Assembly (NCBI RefSeq): GCF_038050405.1
Contig: NZ_CP150900.1
Location: 1,612,001-1,676,000 of the forward strand
Direction of reading: 5' to 3'
DNA length: 64,000 nucleotides
Source: Paraburkholderia sp. IMGN_8
Lineage (GTDB): Bacteria; Pseudomonadota; Gammaproteobacteria; Burkholderiales; Burkholderiaceae
The notes beneath the pieces are model-generated. The model had not been told where the DNA came from, made no database searches, and saw only the letters and a list, made by a program, of their open reading frames with translations. Both the position numbers and the translations under genes were made by a program. Shown one piece after another: positions 1 to 8,560 of this stretch; position 1 is the stretch's first letter; every line of letters begins with the position of its first letter.

Positions 1-249
1 GTCGGCCGCCAACCCTGGACGGTCTACGGCGTCCTGCATACCGCCGACTCGCTGTCGCCGATCAGTTCGCAGCAAGCAGGCGTTTCATTGCTGATCTTTG
101 TGCTGGTGTATTTCCTGGTGTTCGGTACGGGCGTCTATTACATGATGAAGATGATGAGACGCGGACCGGAAGAGCACATAGAGCACCGCGAGTCCCGCAA
201 GCATCCTGTCTTGCGCAATCGTCCACTCCACGCACTGGAAGGAGAGTAA
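1..249 (+). CDS. cydA: Cytochrome bd-type quinol oxidase subunit I, C-terminal end (partial)
   Basis: Only the last 82 codons are inside the window, read in frame 1 up to TAA at 247-249. The fragment begins with the GRQPW-V-GVL signature that precedes the last membrane helix of subunit I. It then has a hydrophobic helix (about residues 28-45 of the fragment) and a charged cytoplasmic tail. Subunit I carries the haems of the bd oxidase, which oxidises ubiquinol and reduces O2 in the inner membrane. The next gene is cydB, 4 bp downstream. The match to the family is clear; whether it is the cyanide-insensitive (CioA) subtype cannot be settled from the tail. Confidence 0.93.
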   Translation, partial: VGRQPWTVYGVLHTADSLSPISSQQAGVSLLIFVLVYFLVFGTGVYYMMKMMRRGPEEHIEHRESRKHPVLRNRPLHALEGE

Positions 250-253
250 CGCC

Positions 254-1261
254 ATGCAAATCGATCTTCCTGTCGCGTGGGCGGCAATTATCGGACTCGG
301 GGTTTTCATCTACGTGATGCTGGACGGCTTCGATCTGGGCATCGGTCTGCTGTTTCCGTTCTTCGAGGCGAAGGGTGACCGGCAAGTGATGCTCAACACC
401 ATCGCGCCGGTCTGGGACGGTAACGAGACGTTCCTCGTGCTCGGCGGCGCGGGGCTCTACGGGGCGTTCCCAGTGGTCTATTCGACGCTCCTGCCTGCGA
501 ACTATTTGCCGCTCATCCTGATGGTCGTGGGCCTGATTTTCCGCGGCGCGGCGTTCGAGTTGCGTGCCAAGGCCACCCGGACCCAGCATGCCTGGGATAT
601 GGCTTTCATTGGCGGGTCCGCGCTTGCGGCGCTGTGTCAGGGCATTGTGCTGGGATCGCTGCTGCAAGGCATCAAGATCGTCGATGGCCGTTTCGCCGGT
701 GGTCCGTTCGATTGGCTCTCACCGTTCAGCCTGTTCTGCGGGATCGGCGTGCTCATCACGTACGCGACGCTCGGCTGCGGCTGGCTCATCCTGAAGACCG
801 ATGGTGAACTGCAGCGCAAGATGCGCGAGGTGATGCGGCCGCTCGTGATCATCCTGCTTGGGGTGGTGGCCGCCGTGAGTCTCTGGACCGTGATCGGCTT
901 GCCGGCGGTAGCGTTTCGCTGGTTCGGGAGCGGCAATCTCGGCTGGTTCCTGCCGGTGCCGATTCTTGTCATCGCCTGTGTATGGGGCGTGTTCCGGTCG
1001 CTGCGGCTGAAGCACGAAGCTATCCCGTTCCTTCTCACGCTCGCGCTGTGCTTTCTCGGCTACAGTGGCTTGCTCATCAGCATCTGGCCGAACATCGTGC
1101 CGCCGTCCCTGACGATCTGGGAGGCCTCGTCGAGTCACTCGAGTCAGTTGTTCGCGCTGGTCGGCACCGTGATTGTGCTTCCGATCATCCTCGTCTACAA
1201 CGGCATGCAGTACCGCGTATTCCGGGGCAAGGTGCGGGAAGGGGACGTCGGCTACCACTGA
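254..1261 (+). CDS. cydB: Cytochrome bd-type quinol oxidase subunit II
   Basis: The 335-residue product is a polytopic membrane protein with about eight helices, the partner of CydA in the terminal quinol oxidase. The family signature LDGFDLGIG is at residues 23-31 and APVWDGNET at 51-59. The length is typical of the short cyanide-insensitive (CioB-like) group. The ATG is preceded by a GGAGAG run that overlaps the end of cydA, so the two are certainly co-transcribed. A bestrophin-like gene follows after 37 bp and is probably in the same transcript. Confidence 0.95.
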   Translation: MQIDLPVAWAAIIGLGVFIYVMLDGFDLGIGLLFPFFEAKGDRQVMLNTIAPVWDGNETFLVLGGAGLYGAFPVVYSTLLPANYLPLILMVVGLIFRGAAFELRAKATRTQHAWDMAFIGGSALAALCQGIVLGSLLQGIKIVDGRFAGGPFDWLSPFSLFCGIGVLITYATLGCGWLILKTDGELQRKMREVMRPLVIILLGVVAAVSLWTVIGLPAVAFRWFGSGNLGWFLPVPILVIACVWGVFRSLRLKHEAIPFLLTLALCFLGYSGLLISIWPNIVPPSLTIWEASSSHSSQLFALVGTVIVLPIILVYNGMQYRVFRGKVREGDVGYH

Positions 1262-1298
1262 AGGTGACGGCGCAATCAGACTACTAAAAGAGCACATC

Positions 1299-2210
1299 AT
1301 GATAGTAAGACCAGGGGAAAACTGGTTCCGATTGCTGTTTGTCTGGAACGGTTCCGTGTTGCAGTCGATTATTCCGCAGCTGGTCTTCATGGCGATTGTT
1401 AGCAGTGTTGCTGTCCTGACGCAAGGTCGCATTTTCGGCGAGAAGATTCCACTGAATACCGCGCCGTTCACCTTATTCGGCCTCGCGCTCGCGATCTTCC
1501 TTGCGTTCCGCAATAACGCAAGTTACGAGCGGTTCAATGAGGCGCGCCATCTCTGGGGCAACATCCTGATCTCGGCGCGCGCGCTGACGTCGCAAATGCT
1601 GTGTTACGTCCCACGCGGCGATCACAACGTTCAAGTGGCCCATACACTGATTGCGTGTGTGTACGCGCTGAAGCACCAGTTGCGCGGGACCGACCCGACG
1701 CCTGATCTCCTGCACTTTCTCGGACGCACGCGAACCGAGGCCTTGCAGCACACCTGCTACAAACCGACGGCGCTGCTCAATGACGTTCGTCGTGACTTCG
1801 CCGATCTGCAAGTTCGGGGCTTGATGTCGGATACGACCCTCTGGATGGCCGATGTGCAAATCAACGAGTTGGGAAGGACGGTAGGAGGATGTGAGCGGAT
1901 CGCATCCACGCCTATCCCCTTTGCCTACAGTGTGTTGCTGCATCGCACTGTTTACGCCTATTGCGTTTTGCTGCCGTTCGGTCTCGTCGATTCGACAGAG
2001 TTCTTCACTCCTCTTCTTTGCGTGTTCATTTCTTATACGCTCATTGCGCTGGAGGCGATTGCCAGTGAAGTCGCCGAGCCGTTCACTACCGCGCCGAATG
2101 CGCTGGCGCTCGACGCCATGACCCGCAACATCGAACGATCGATTCTCGAACTGTGTGGAAATGAACTGCCCGCCGAGGTCAAGCCGGTGAGCCCTTATCA
2201 ACTGACGTAA
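1299..2210 (+). CDS. Bestrophin-like (RFP-TM / UPF0187) membrane channel
   Basis: The 303-residue product starts MIVRPGENW. It has hydrophobic segments near residues 20-45 and 50-70, the conserved FRNNASYERFNEAR region near residues 70-83, and further helices near 205-260. This is the bacterial bestrophin-like family (YneE type), whose members form pentameric ion channels in the inner membrane. I chose the ATG at 1299 because it aligns with the usual family N-terminus; an upstream in-frame start at 1173 lies inside cydB. It sits 37 bp behind cydB and is likely co-transcribed. Ion selectivity cannot be read from the sequence. Confidence 0.85.
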   Translation: MIVRPGENWFRLLFVWNGSVLQSIIPQLVFMAIVSSVAVLTQGRIFGEKIPLNTAPFTLFGLALAIFLAFRNNASYERFNEARHLWGNILISARALTSQMLCYVPRGDHNVQVAHTLIACVYALKHQLRGTDPTPDLLHFLGRTRTEALQHTCYKPTALLNDVRRDFADLQVRGLMSDTTLWMADVQINELGRTVGGCERIASTPIPFAYSVLLHRTVYAYCVLLPFGLVDSTEFFTPLLCVFISYTLIALEAIASEVAEPFTTAPNALALDAMTRNIERSILELCGNELPAEVKPVSPYQLT

Positions 2211-2406
2211 GGTTTCTCCATGGACGTATCCGATGATCGTGCTCACCAGAAACTGTACTCTTGAAATTCGGCACGGACTGCACGTCCGGTGCTTAGGGCT
2301 GACACACCGTCACGTCCGAGGGTCATTCACGAGTTGGCCTTCTAATCACGACGATGACCGCCATTGCTCCGTCCTCTATCGCATTCCGCACACCTCCGGA
2401 TAGATT

Positions 2407-3510
2407 GTGAACATCAACCATCCACAAATACCGGCCGATACGGCATTGCGCCATCGCTTATCCGCCGGCGGCACCGCGTCCACGCTTGACAAGCTCAATC
2501 GTCCACTGCGGGATTTACGTTTGTCCGTTATCGATCGATGCAACTTCCGGTGTACGTATTGCATGCCGCGGGGCACCTTCGGCGCAGACTATGCGTTCCT
2601 GCCGTCTTCGGAGCGCCTATCGTTTACGCAGATCGTCAAGCTCGCGGAAGCATTCGCTTCGCTCGGAGTTGAGAAAATACGCATCACCGGTGGCGAGCCG
2701 CTCTTGCGGCGGGGGCTCGAATCCCTTATCGAACAGCTCGCGAAACTGACGACTGAGGGCGGCAAACCGATGGAACTTGCGCTCACGACCAACGGCTCTC
2801 TGCTCGCCGCGAAGGCGCGGTCACTGCGCGACGCCGGCCTCGGCCGCGTGACAGTGAGCCTCGATGCTTTGGACGCCGCTGTGTTCCGTCGGATAAGTGA
2901 CGTCGACATGCACGTGTCCCAGATACTGGACGGGATCGAGGCGGCGCGTGCGGTGGGACTTGGACCGATCAAGGTCAACGCGGTGATCGAGCGAGGCGTC
3001 AATGAGGACCAGATCTTGCCGCTCGTTCGGTTGTTCAGGAACACCGGCGTAGCCGTCCGTTTTATCGAATACATGGACGTCGGCGGCGCTGGTGAATGGT
3101 CGAACAAGAAGGTGGTCACGGCTCGCGAGACGCGGCACATCGTCGAGTCGGAGTACCCTTTGATCCCCATTGTCGTTCACGAACAAAGGGGTACCGCTGT
3201 TAACTATCGCCATGCCGACGGCTCAGGCGAAGTCGGATTCATTGCTAGCGTATCGCAACCCTTTTGTGGTTCGTGTTCGCGCGCCCGCGTCTCGGCCGAC
3301 GGCAAATTTTATTCATGCCTTTTTGCCACGCATGGTACGGACTTGGGGCCCTGGCTCACCGACACAGCCTCAGTTGAGCAGCTGGCAACGGCCATTCGCA
3401 GCCGGTGGATCGATCGCGACGACCACTACTCCGAGCTTCGCTCAACGCAACACAGGTCGGGATCGGGAAAAGTCTACCCCACAGTTCGCATGTCGCTTGT
3501 CGGCGGCTGA
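2407..3510 (+). CDS. moaA: GTP 3',8-cyclase (molybdenum cofactor biosynthesis protein A)
   Basis: This 367-residue radical SAM enzyme converts GTP to 3',8-cyclo-GTP, the first step of molybdopterin synthesis. The SAM-binding cluster motif CxxxCxxC is Cys45, Cys49, Cys52, followed by ITGGEPLLR near residue 97. The C-terminal second iron-sulfur cluster is visible as FCGSCSRARVSADG with a further Cys in YSCLF. The protein ends in the Gly-Gly that completes the active site. The start is GTG with a poor ribosome binding site, so the first about 25 residues are uncertain. No other moa gene is nearby, so this looks like a stand-alone copy. Confidence 0.93.
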   Translation: MNINHPQIPADTALRHRLSAGGTASTLDKLNRPLRDLRLSVIDRCNFRCTYCMPRGTFGADYAFLPSSERLSFTQIVKLAEAFASLGVEKIRITGGEPLLRRGLESLIEQLAKLTTEGGKPMELALTTNGSLLAAKARSLRDAGLGRVTVSLDALDAAVFRRISDVDMHVSQILDGIEAARAVGLGPIKVNAVIERGVNEDQILPLVRLFRNTGVAVRFIEYMDVGGAGEWSNKKVVTARETRHIVESEYPLIPIVVHEQRGTAVNYRHADGSGEVGFIASVSQPFCGSCSRARVSADGKFYSCLFATHGTDLGPWLTDTASVEQLATAIRSRWIDRDDHYSELRSTQHRSGSGKVYPTVRMSLVGG

Positions 3511-3555
3511 CCCCAAGCCAGCCCTTTCGATGCAGACATGGACTAGAGAGTCGCC

Positions 3556-3711
3556 ATGACAACGTCGCTGCCCCTTGATCGCGCACGGCTTTCGCACACC
3601 GACGACAATGCAAGCAATTCAACACATCAGCAGGTCACAAACCCATCAGGCTGTGAGGTGCGTGTCTTGCAGCCGCCAACCGACATGCAGTGGAGAAGTG
3701 AGTGTCACTGA
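3556..3711 (+). CDS. Possible 51-residue ORF of unknown function
   Basis: An ATG-started frame lies between moaA and the small membrane protein gene at 3729. The product is polar, has no membrane segment and matches no family I know. The upstream AGAGAG could act as a weak ribosome binding site. Its stop is only 17 bp before the next start. It may simply be a leader of the next gene, or non-coding. Confidence 0.2.
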   Translation: MTTSLPLDRARLSHTDDNASNSTHQQVTNPSGCEVRVLQPPTDMQWRSECH

Positions 3712-3728
3712 CTTATAGGAGGGATACC

Positions 3729-3872
3729 GTGTCACCAAAAAGCCTTGAGCCCAGTAAAACGTTTCGCAACAGCCTGTTATGGTTCGTCGCATTGTGGTTG
3801 CTCGGAGTCACTGGAGCGGCTCTACTCGCGTTACCGTTCCATCTTATGGTCGCTGCCGCAATGCGCCACTAA
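3729..3872 (+). CDS. 47-residue single-helix membrane protein, DUF2474/CydX-like
   Basis: GTG start at 3729 with a strong AGGAGGG ribosome binding site at 3717-3723. The product starts with a short polar stretch (residues 1-14). One hydrophobic helix (about residues 15-42, rich in Trp, Leu, Ala) follows, and it ends MRH. The LLWFVALWLLGV core resembles the DUF2474 family, tiny proteins found with cyanide-insensitive bd oxidases. The cyd genes are 2.5 kb upstream. The assignment is by eye on a short sequence, so the coding call is firmer than the family call. Confidence 0.62.
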   Translation: MSPKSLEPSKTFRNSLLWFVALWLLGVTGAALLALPFHLMVAAAMRH

Positions 3873-4052
3873 GCCGCTTCTCCCGACTAGAGGCGCGGCC
3901 GGCGTGGCCGATTGAGAGGCAGACGGCTCGCGGGTATCAATAGCAAGGAACAAACCGCTAGGGCGAGTGGTTCCATCGGGGACACGATGCCTCCCCACTG
4001 CGGTGGATGCCAGCGATCGCTGGTTGCCTAGCACAGGCAAGTGGAGACGGCG

Positions 4053-4727
4053 ATGGACATTGAAGCTGCAAAGGCGCATTCGAATGTAGCACTATTGTTG
4101 ACGCTGTCGGGCGGCTTTCTCGACGCGTTTACCTTTCTGGGACACGGCAAGGTCTTCGCCAACTCGATGACCGGCAACATCGTGCTGCTGGCGGTCAATC
4201 TGGCCACCGGTGACTGGCACCAGGCGTCGAGGCATGTTCCGCCGCTCGTTGGCTTTGCATGCGGAATTCTGGCGGCGCATCTGTTGCAATTGATGTCGCC
4301 GCGCTGGGTACGTCAGCCGGCCATCGCTGCACTCATATTCGAAATCGTATTTCTAGCGGCGGCAGCGCTGAAAGGGCTGCCCGAGTTCTGGTTAATACCC
4401 GGCATCTCGTTCGTCGCGACGCTACAAACGATGTTCTTCGTGCGGTCTGGAACGGTGACCTACACGTCGGTAATGACCACCGGCAATCTGCGGCGCTGCG
4501 CACAACTCTTCTTTGAATCGACAATACCGAGATGGGACTCCGCAAGGTTGCGCGATGCAGCCATGCTTGGCGCGATCAGCCTCAGTTTTGCGCTTGGCGC
4601 TATGGTCGGTGGTTTAGCCACACAACACCTGCATGACACCGCGTTATGCGCCCCTGCGGCCTTCCTGTTAGTCGCATTGCTCGACATCTGCCGGCGAGTT
4701 TTCACAAACCGGGCGACGTACGTATGA
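4053..4727 (+). CDS. DUF1275 (YoaK-like) inner-membrane protein
   Basis: The 224-residue protein has about six hydrophobic segments. It carries the family hallmarks GGFLDAFTFLGHGKVFANSMTGNIVLLAV near residues 17-45 and a later VTYTSVMTTGNL segment near residues 136-147. Members of DUF1275 are polytopic membrane proteins of undetermined function. I prefer the ATG at 4053, which has GGAG 7 bp upstream, to the in-frame GTG at 4041. A hairpin with a T-run follows the stop. Confidence 0.85.
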   Translation: MDIEAAKAHSNVALLLTLSGGFLDAFTFLGHGKVFANSMTGNIVLLAVNLATGDWHQASRHVPPLVGFACGILAAHLLQLMSPRWVRQPAIAALIFEIVFLAAAALKGLPEFWLIPGISFVATLQTMFFVRSGTVTYTSVMTTGNLRRCAQLFFESTIPRWDSARLRDAAMLGAISLSFALGAMVGGLATQHLHDTALCAPAAFLLVALLDICRRVFTNRATYV

Positions 4728-4737
4728 AAACGCGCAT

Positions 4738-4760
4738 CTCGGCCTGATGGCCGGGTTTTA
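4738..4760 (+). terminator. Probable rho-independent terminator after the DUF1275 gene
   Basis: CTCGGCC / GGCCGGG stem with a TGAT loop, followed by TTTTA, 10 bp after the stop of the DUF1275 gene. Confidence 0.55.
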
Positions 4761-4828
4761 TACCGCATAAAGCATCGTATGCGGCCAATTAAGGATGCGG
4801 GTCAGAGTTGTGGCTCAAGCCGGGTGAC

Positions 4829-5042
4829 CTAGCGCAGTTCGAATAGCATGCTCCAGGGACGCAGCGCGGCGTAGCCGTCGACGGTCTGTGCGAGTGGGAT
4901 ACGTCGGAACAGCCAGGTGAGGTATCGGGACGGATCGATGCCGCTGGCTTTTTGTTGACTCGACCAGCGAGTAATGACGCTCACAAGCGGGTGCACTAGC
5001 AATAGCGTTGGCAAACAGGAAGTTTTTGCGTGCGGCGACGAA
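4829..5042 (-). pseudogene. IS66-family transposase (TnpC) C-terminal remnant, frameshifted
   Basis: Two reading frames must be joined to restore the protein. The distal frame gives FVAARKNFLFANAIASA followed by YSLVESTKS. The proximal frame gives GIDPSRYLTWLFRRIPLAQT and ends near LRPWSM. Both are typical of the IS66 DDE transposase C-terminus. The frame changes at the homopolymer at 4949-4953. Nothing of the N-terminal two thirds is present on this side. Confidence 0.7.
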
Positions 5043-5166
5043 TGTAGGGAGCTCGCGCCGACTGTTATAGACGGTACCTGTGCGAGACACCAAAGTGATG
5101 CCTTTCATTTCTGGTTTGATGGGCACCCCTTTGTCACAGTCTGAAGAGAAGAAGCCGGGTACCTGA

Positions 5167-5427
5167 ACGGGGCGCCCGAATTACCTCCGGGAGCTCCGTG
5201 AACGACTGGTCGCAGCAGCTTGCGACCTGGGCGTATCAGTCGCGAAGCTGGCTCGGGAAAATGGCATCAACGCGAACATGCTGGTCACCTGGCGATGGCC
5301 ATATCTGGCCGAGCAGCAAGGGGCGTCCGCTGGGCCCATTCCGGTTGCCCTTGTAACCGACACGCATGCGGAGGTAGTTGCATCATCTCCGGTAGAACGT
5401 AAGCACCCGACCAGTGCCGTAGCTTAG
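5167..5427 (+). pseudogene. IS66-family TnpA (helix-turn-helix accessory protein) remnant
   Basis: An open frame without a clear start encodes RPNYLRELRERLVAAA, then GVSVAKLARENGINANMLVTWR, then YLAEQQ. This is the N-terminal HTH region of the small TnpA protein of IS66 elements. It runs to TAG at 5425-5427 with a degenerate C-terminus. It is in the opposite orientation to the flanking TnpC remnants. Confidence 0.7.
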
Positions 5428-5468
5428 ATTGTTGACAGTGGATATGTGAGCGGCTCTAGCGTATGGGT

Positions 5469-5765
5469 TCAGCGTTCGCGGAGGGCGGTAACGACGACGC
5501 GCAGACCCGATCTGGCTATACATTCCGGCCGCGCGTCCGCCGCGGGAGTCGGCACCGGTGAACAGGTAGTTATGCGAATGACCACTCCGCGCAGCGCCCG
5601 TTCTGCGATCAGGTTGTCAATTTTCGCAAGGCCGTCATCGTAGTAGTAGCCCAGCGACAGCCAGCGATTGAGCGCGTACCAGATCGCCCAGGTCGTATAG
5701 GATTTCGCGGAGAGCGTGACAAGCGTAGCTTCGAACCAGCATTTCAAGTCGTCGAGCAGCGCCAC
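5469..5765 (-). pseudogene. IS66-family transposase (TnpC) internal fragment
   Basis: The minus-strand frame encodes LLDDLKCWFEATLVTLSAKS, then AIWYALNRW, then IDNLIAERALRGV. These correspond to the catalytic-domain end of IS66 TnpC; the family motif reads IDNNxAERALR. It stops being recognisable after VVIRITTCS. It overlaps the family region next to that of the 4829-5042 remnant, so the two may be parts of one disrupted element or of two. Confidence 0.7.
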
Positions 5766-5841
5766 AGCTTGCGTTTGTCGACACGCTTGATTGATACGGC
5801 TGCCCGCCCTAGTCCATAGTGGCGCGCACCGGCCAACCAGA

Positions 5842-6759
5842 TCACCTTGTGACCTTCACCTTCTGGGCGACGAGTTGCGTGCAAAACTGGCGAACCGTAT
5901 CGAGCACTGGCGCCTGAGTTCGCGCCGCCAGCGTGATGAACGCATAGGGAGCGTCAATGTCGAGTGGCCTGTCGAGGTCCAACAACACCAACTCGCCTTT
6001 TTCGAGCCAGTTTCGGGCGGTGCCCAATGCGCCGAGAAACACCGCGTCGGTCGCGCTGACAGCATCGATCAATGCCGCGACAGAATCCGACGATGCGCGC
6101 AGCAGCTGGGACGCGTGGGCGGCCGGACCGAATTGCTGAACCAGCGTGCGCGTTGCCTCGTCGCTCAGCATGGTTGAGACGACGGGATATTGGACGATCT
6201 CGTCGAACCGTACTTTCTGCTGCCGGACCAGCGGGTGCCCGCGTCTGCACATGAACCCGGATTGTGCCGTGCCAATCAGCTCGATCTGAAGATCGTCCTG
6301 CGGACGCACCGCGCGCGAATGGACCAGTAGCGCATCGAGCGCCCGTTCCCGCAACGCAGCGAGCTGCAAGTCGGGGCTCGTGGTCGACAGATGCACACAG
6401 ACCTGAGGGTAATGGGTCAGCATGTAAGAAAGCAGCGGCCCCGCAAACATTGCGTTCGGTGCGTACCCCAGGCCCAGGTTGATCACGCCACCGTCGCCGC
6501 GGCTCAACAGTTGGACCATGCGCTTGATGTCGACGGTTTCCGCAACGATCCGTCGCGCTTTCTCGGCGACCGCTGCGCCGAAAGGCGTGAGTTCGTTGCG
6601 CTTGCCGATCCGGTCGATCAGCGGTGTCCCCAGATCCTGCTCCAGCATCTGGATGCTGCGACTCAGCGCGGGCTGGGTGAGATGCAAAAGCTCCGACGCC
6701 CGGCTGAACGAACCCGTGTCCGCCACCGCCAGAAAATGCACGAGATGGTGCAAGTTCAT
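5842..6759 (-). CDS. LysR-family transcriptional regulator
   Basis: The 305-residue protein has the N-terminal winged HTH (MNLHHLVHFLAVADTGSF, then LTQPALSRSIQMLEQDLG, residues 1-60) and a C-terminal periplasmic-binding-like effector domain. I chose the ATG at 6759 because AGGAGG lies at the right spacing; an in-frame ATG 27 bp upstream has none. It is divergent from the carboxylesterase gene at 6902, so it may control that gene and the M20/MHS genes behind it. The effector is unknown. Confidence 0.88.
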   Translation of the reverse strand: MNLHHLVHFLAVADTGSFSRASELLHLTQPALSRSIQMLEQDLGTPLIDRIGKRNELTPFGAAVAEKARRIVAETVDIKRMVQLLSRGDGGVINLGLGYAPNAMFAGPLLSYMLTHYPQVCVHLSTTSPDLQLAALRERALDALLVHSRAVRPQDDLQIELIGTAQSGFMCRRGHPLVRQQKVRFDEIVQYPVVSTMLSDEATRTLVQQFGPAAHASQLLRASSDSVAALIDAVSATDAVFLGALGTARNWLEKGELVLLDLDRPLDIDAPYAFITLAARTQAPVLDTVRQFCTQLVAQKVKVTR

Positions 6760-6901
6760 CCCCGAATCCTCCTTTACGGTCGTCATGTATCAGACAATGT
6801 AATGATAATCAAAAAAACAATGCATTGGACACGTGAATTTCGGATTTTTACCCTCTTGGTCATGGTGTGAAGTCAATTCAATTCCAATGACAGGAGGACA
6901 C

Positions 6902-8497
6902 GTGAAAATCAGTCGCTATAGATGGGTCATCGCCACGCTGCTATCGATCCCGTTGTTCGCGTGCGGTGGCGGCGGTTCGAAATTGAGTGCGCCGGCGTCC
7001 GCGGTACAAACGAATCAGGGCTTCGTGACTGGCGTACAGAAGGCGGACGTGATGTCCTATCTGGGCATTCCGTATGCGCAGCCACCAGTGGGCGCCTTGC
7101 GCTGGCGTCCACCGCAGCCGGCTGCCCAACGCAGCAGCCTTCTCGCCGCTACCGCGTATGGCAATGCGTGTCCGCAGTCGACTGCGAACAATGACATTTC
7201 GGCCAACCAGATTTCAGAAGACTGCCTGTATCTGAACGTGCAGGAGCCTGCGTCGACGAAGGCATCGAGCAAGCTGCCGGTGCTCGTCTATATCCATGGC
7301 GGCGCATTTACGATCGGCTCCGGCGCGCAGGTCGACGGCAGCACCATCGCGAGCAAAGGCAACGTGGTGTACGTGTCGTTCAACTACCGGCTGGGTGCCC
7401 TAGGCTATCTCGCCAACGCCGCGCTGCAGGCCAATACTCAGGATCCCAATCTCGGCAATTTCGCCGTCCTCGATCAACAGGCCGCGCTTCAGTGGGTGCA
7501 TGACAACATCGCGGCATTCGGCGGCGATCCGAACAACGTGACGGTGTGGGGACTCTCGGCGGGCGCCACCTCGACCTTCACGCTGCTCGAATCGCCGTTG
7601 TCGAAGGGACTGTTCAATAAAGCCGTGATGGAGAGCGGCGGTGGCGGTCCATACTCCAATCTGGCGCCGACCGCTGCCACCGCGCAGGCCGACACGTTCA
7701 TTGCAACCGTGGGATGCTCGGGCGCATCCGACGTCGTGGCATGCCTGCGCTCGAAGACCGCAACCGATATCGTCACCGCGCAAGCCGCGGGCAAATGGCG
7801 CCCCACCGTGGATGGCCATGTCGTCACGCAGGTGCCGTCGCTTGCGTTTGCCGCGGGCACCTTCAACCGGGTGCCGGTGATGATCGGCGGTGTCTACGAC
7901 GAGGGAACCCTGTTCGTTCCGCCGAGCTTGCCAGCGCAATACTATCTTCCTGCTCTGGCCTCACTTGCTCCGCCCGGCTACGACATGACACAGATCGATG
8001 CTGCGTATCCACTGGCGAACTATGCGGTCCCTGCACAGGGCTTCGCCCGCGCGATGGGGGATGCGATGTACGGATGCGGCAACAGTTCGCGCCGCGACGA
8101 CCTGTCGCCCTGGGTTCCCGTGTACGGCTGGGAATTCACCGACCCCAGTCTGTCGTTCCCGAACAATCCGACTGCTTTCTACATGGGCTCGTCGCATGGT
8201 CTCGATGCGACGTACTGGTTTGGCGCCACGGATGTCGCGACAGCCAGCACGAATCCCGCGATGCAGGCCCTCGGCCAGAAGATGAAGCAATACCTCGCAA
8301 ACTTTGCGTGGTACGGCAATCCGAACGGCAACGGCACCGATCCCACTTTGCCCAACTGGCCGCGCTATGCGGGCCCAACTGACCGGTCGATGGTCGAGCT
8401 GACGATCCCGACGATCACCGCTTCGAATACCGCCTTCGAAGCGACTCACAAGTGCAACACGCTGTGGGGAAAGGGTGTGTTTCCGCCGATCTATTGA
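6902..8497 (+). CDS. Type B carboxylesterase/lipase, predicted lipoprotein
   Basis: The 531-residue protein starts at GTG 6902 behind AGGAGGA. A signal peptide ends in the lipobox LFAC near residue 20 followed by a Gly run, so it is probably lipid-anchored. The type B carboxylesterase pattern is complete. It shows SEDCLYLNV, the oxyanion loop YIHGGAFTIGSG, the nucleophile elbow GLSAG (Ser in VTVWGLSAGAT, near residue 223), a Glu in VYDEGTLF and a His in SSHGLDATYWFG. It should hydrolyse ester substrates outside the cytoplasm or in the envelope. The M20 peptidase gene follows after 63 bp and may share its transcript. Confidence 0.87.
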   Translation: MKISRYRWVIATLLSIPLFACGGGGSKLSAPASAVQTNQGFVTGVQKADVMSYLGIPYAQPPVGALRWRPPQPAAQRSSLLAATAYGNACPQSTANNDISANQISEDCLYLNVQEPASTKASSKLPVLVYIHGGAFTIGSGAQVDGSTIASKGNVVYVSFNYRLGALGYLANAALQANTQDPNLGNFAVLDQQAALQWVHDNIAAFGGDPNNVTVWGLSAGATSTFTLLESPLSKGLFNKAVMESGGGGPYSNLAPTAATAQADTFIATVGCSGASDVVACLRSKTATDIVTAQAAGKWRPTVDGHVVTQVPSLAFAAGTFNRVPVMIGGVYDEGTLFVPPSLPAQYYLPALASLAPPGYDMTQIDAAYPLANYAVPAQGFARAMGDAMYGCGNSSRRDDLSPWVPVYGWEFTDPSLSFPNNPTAFYMGSSHGLDATYWFGATDVATASTNPAMQALGQKMKQYLANFAWYGNPNGNGTDPTLPNWPRYAGPTDRSMVELTIPTITASNTAFEATHKCNTLWGKGVFPPIY

Positions 8498-8560
8498 AGC
8501 CGGCTCATTGCCGCAGGAACGGGTCTGACGTCCGCGCGGTGCCCTAAATTGGATGGATCA

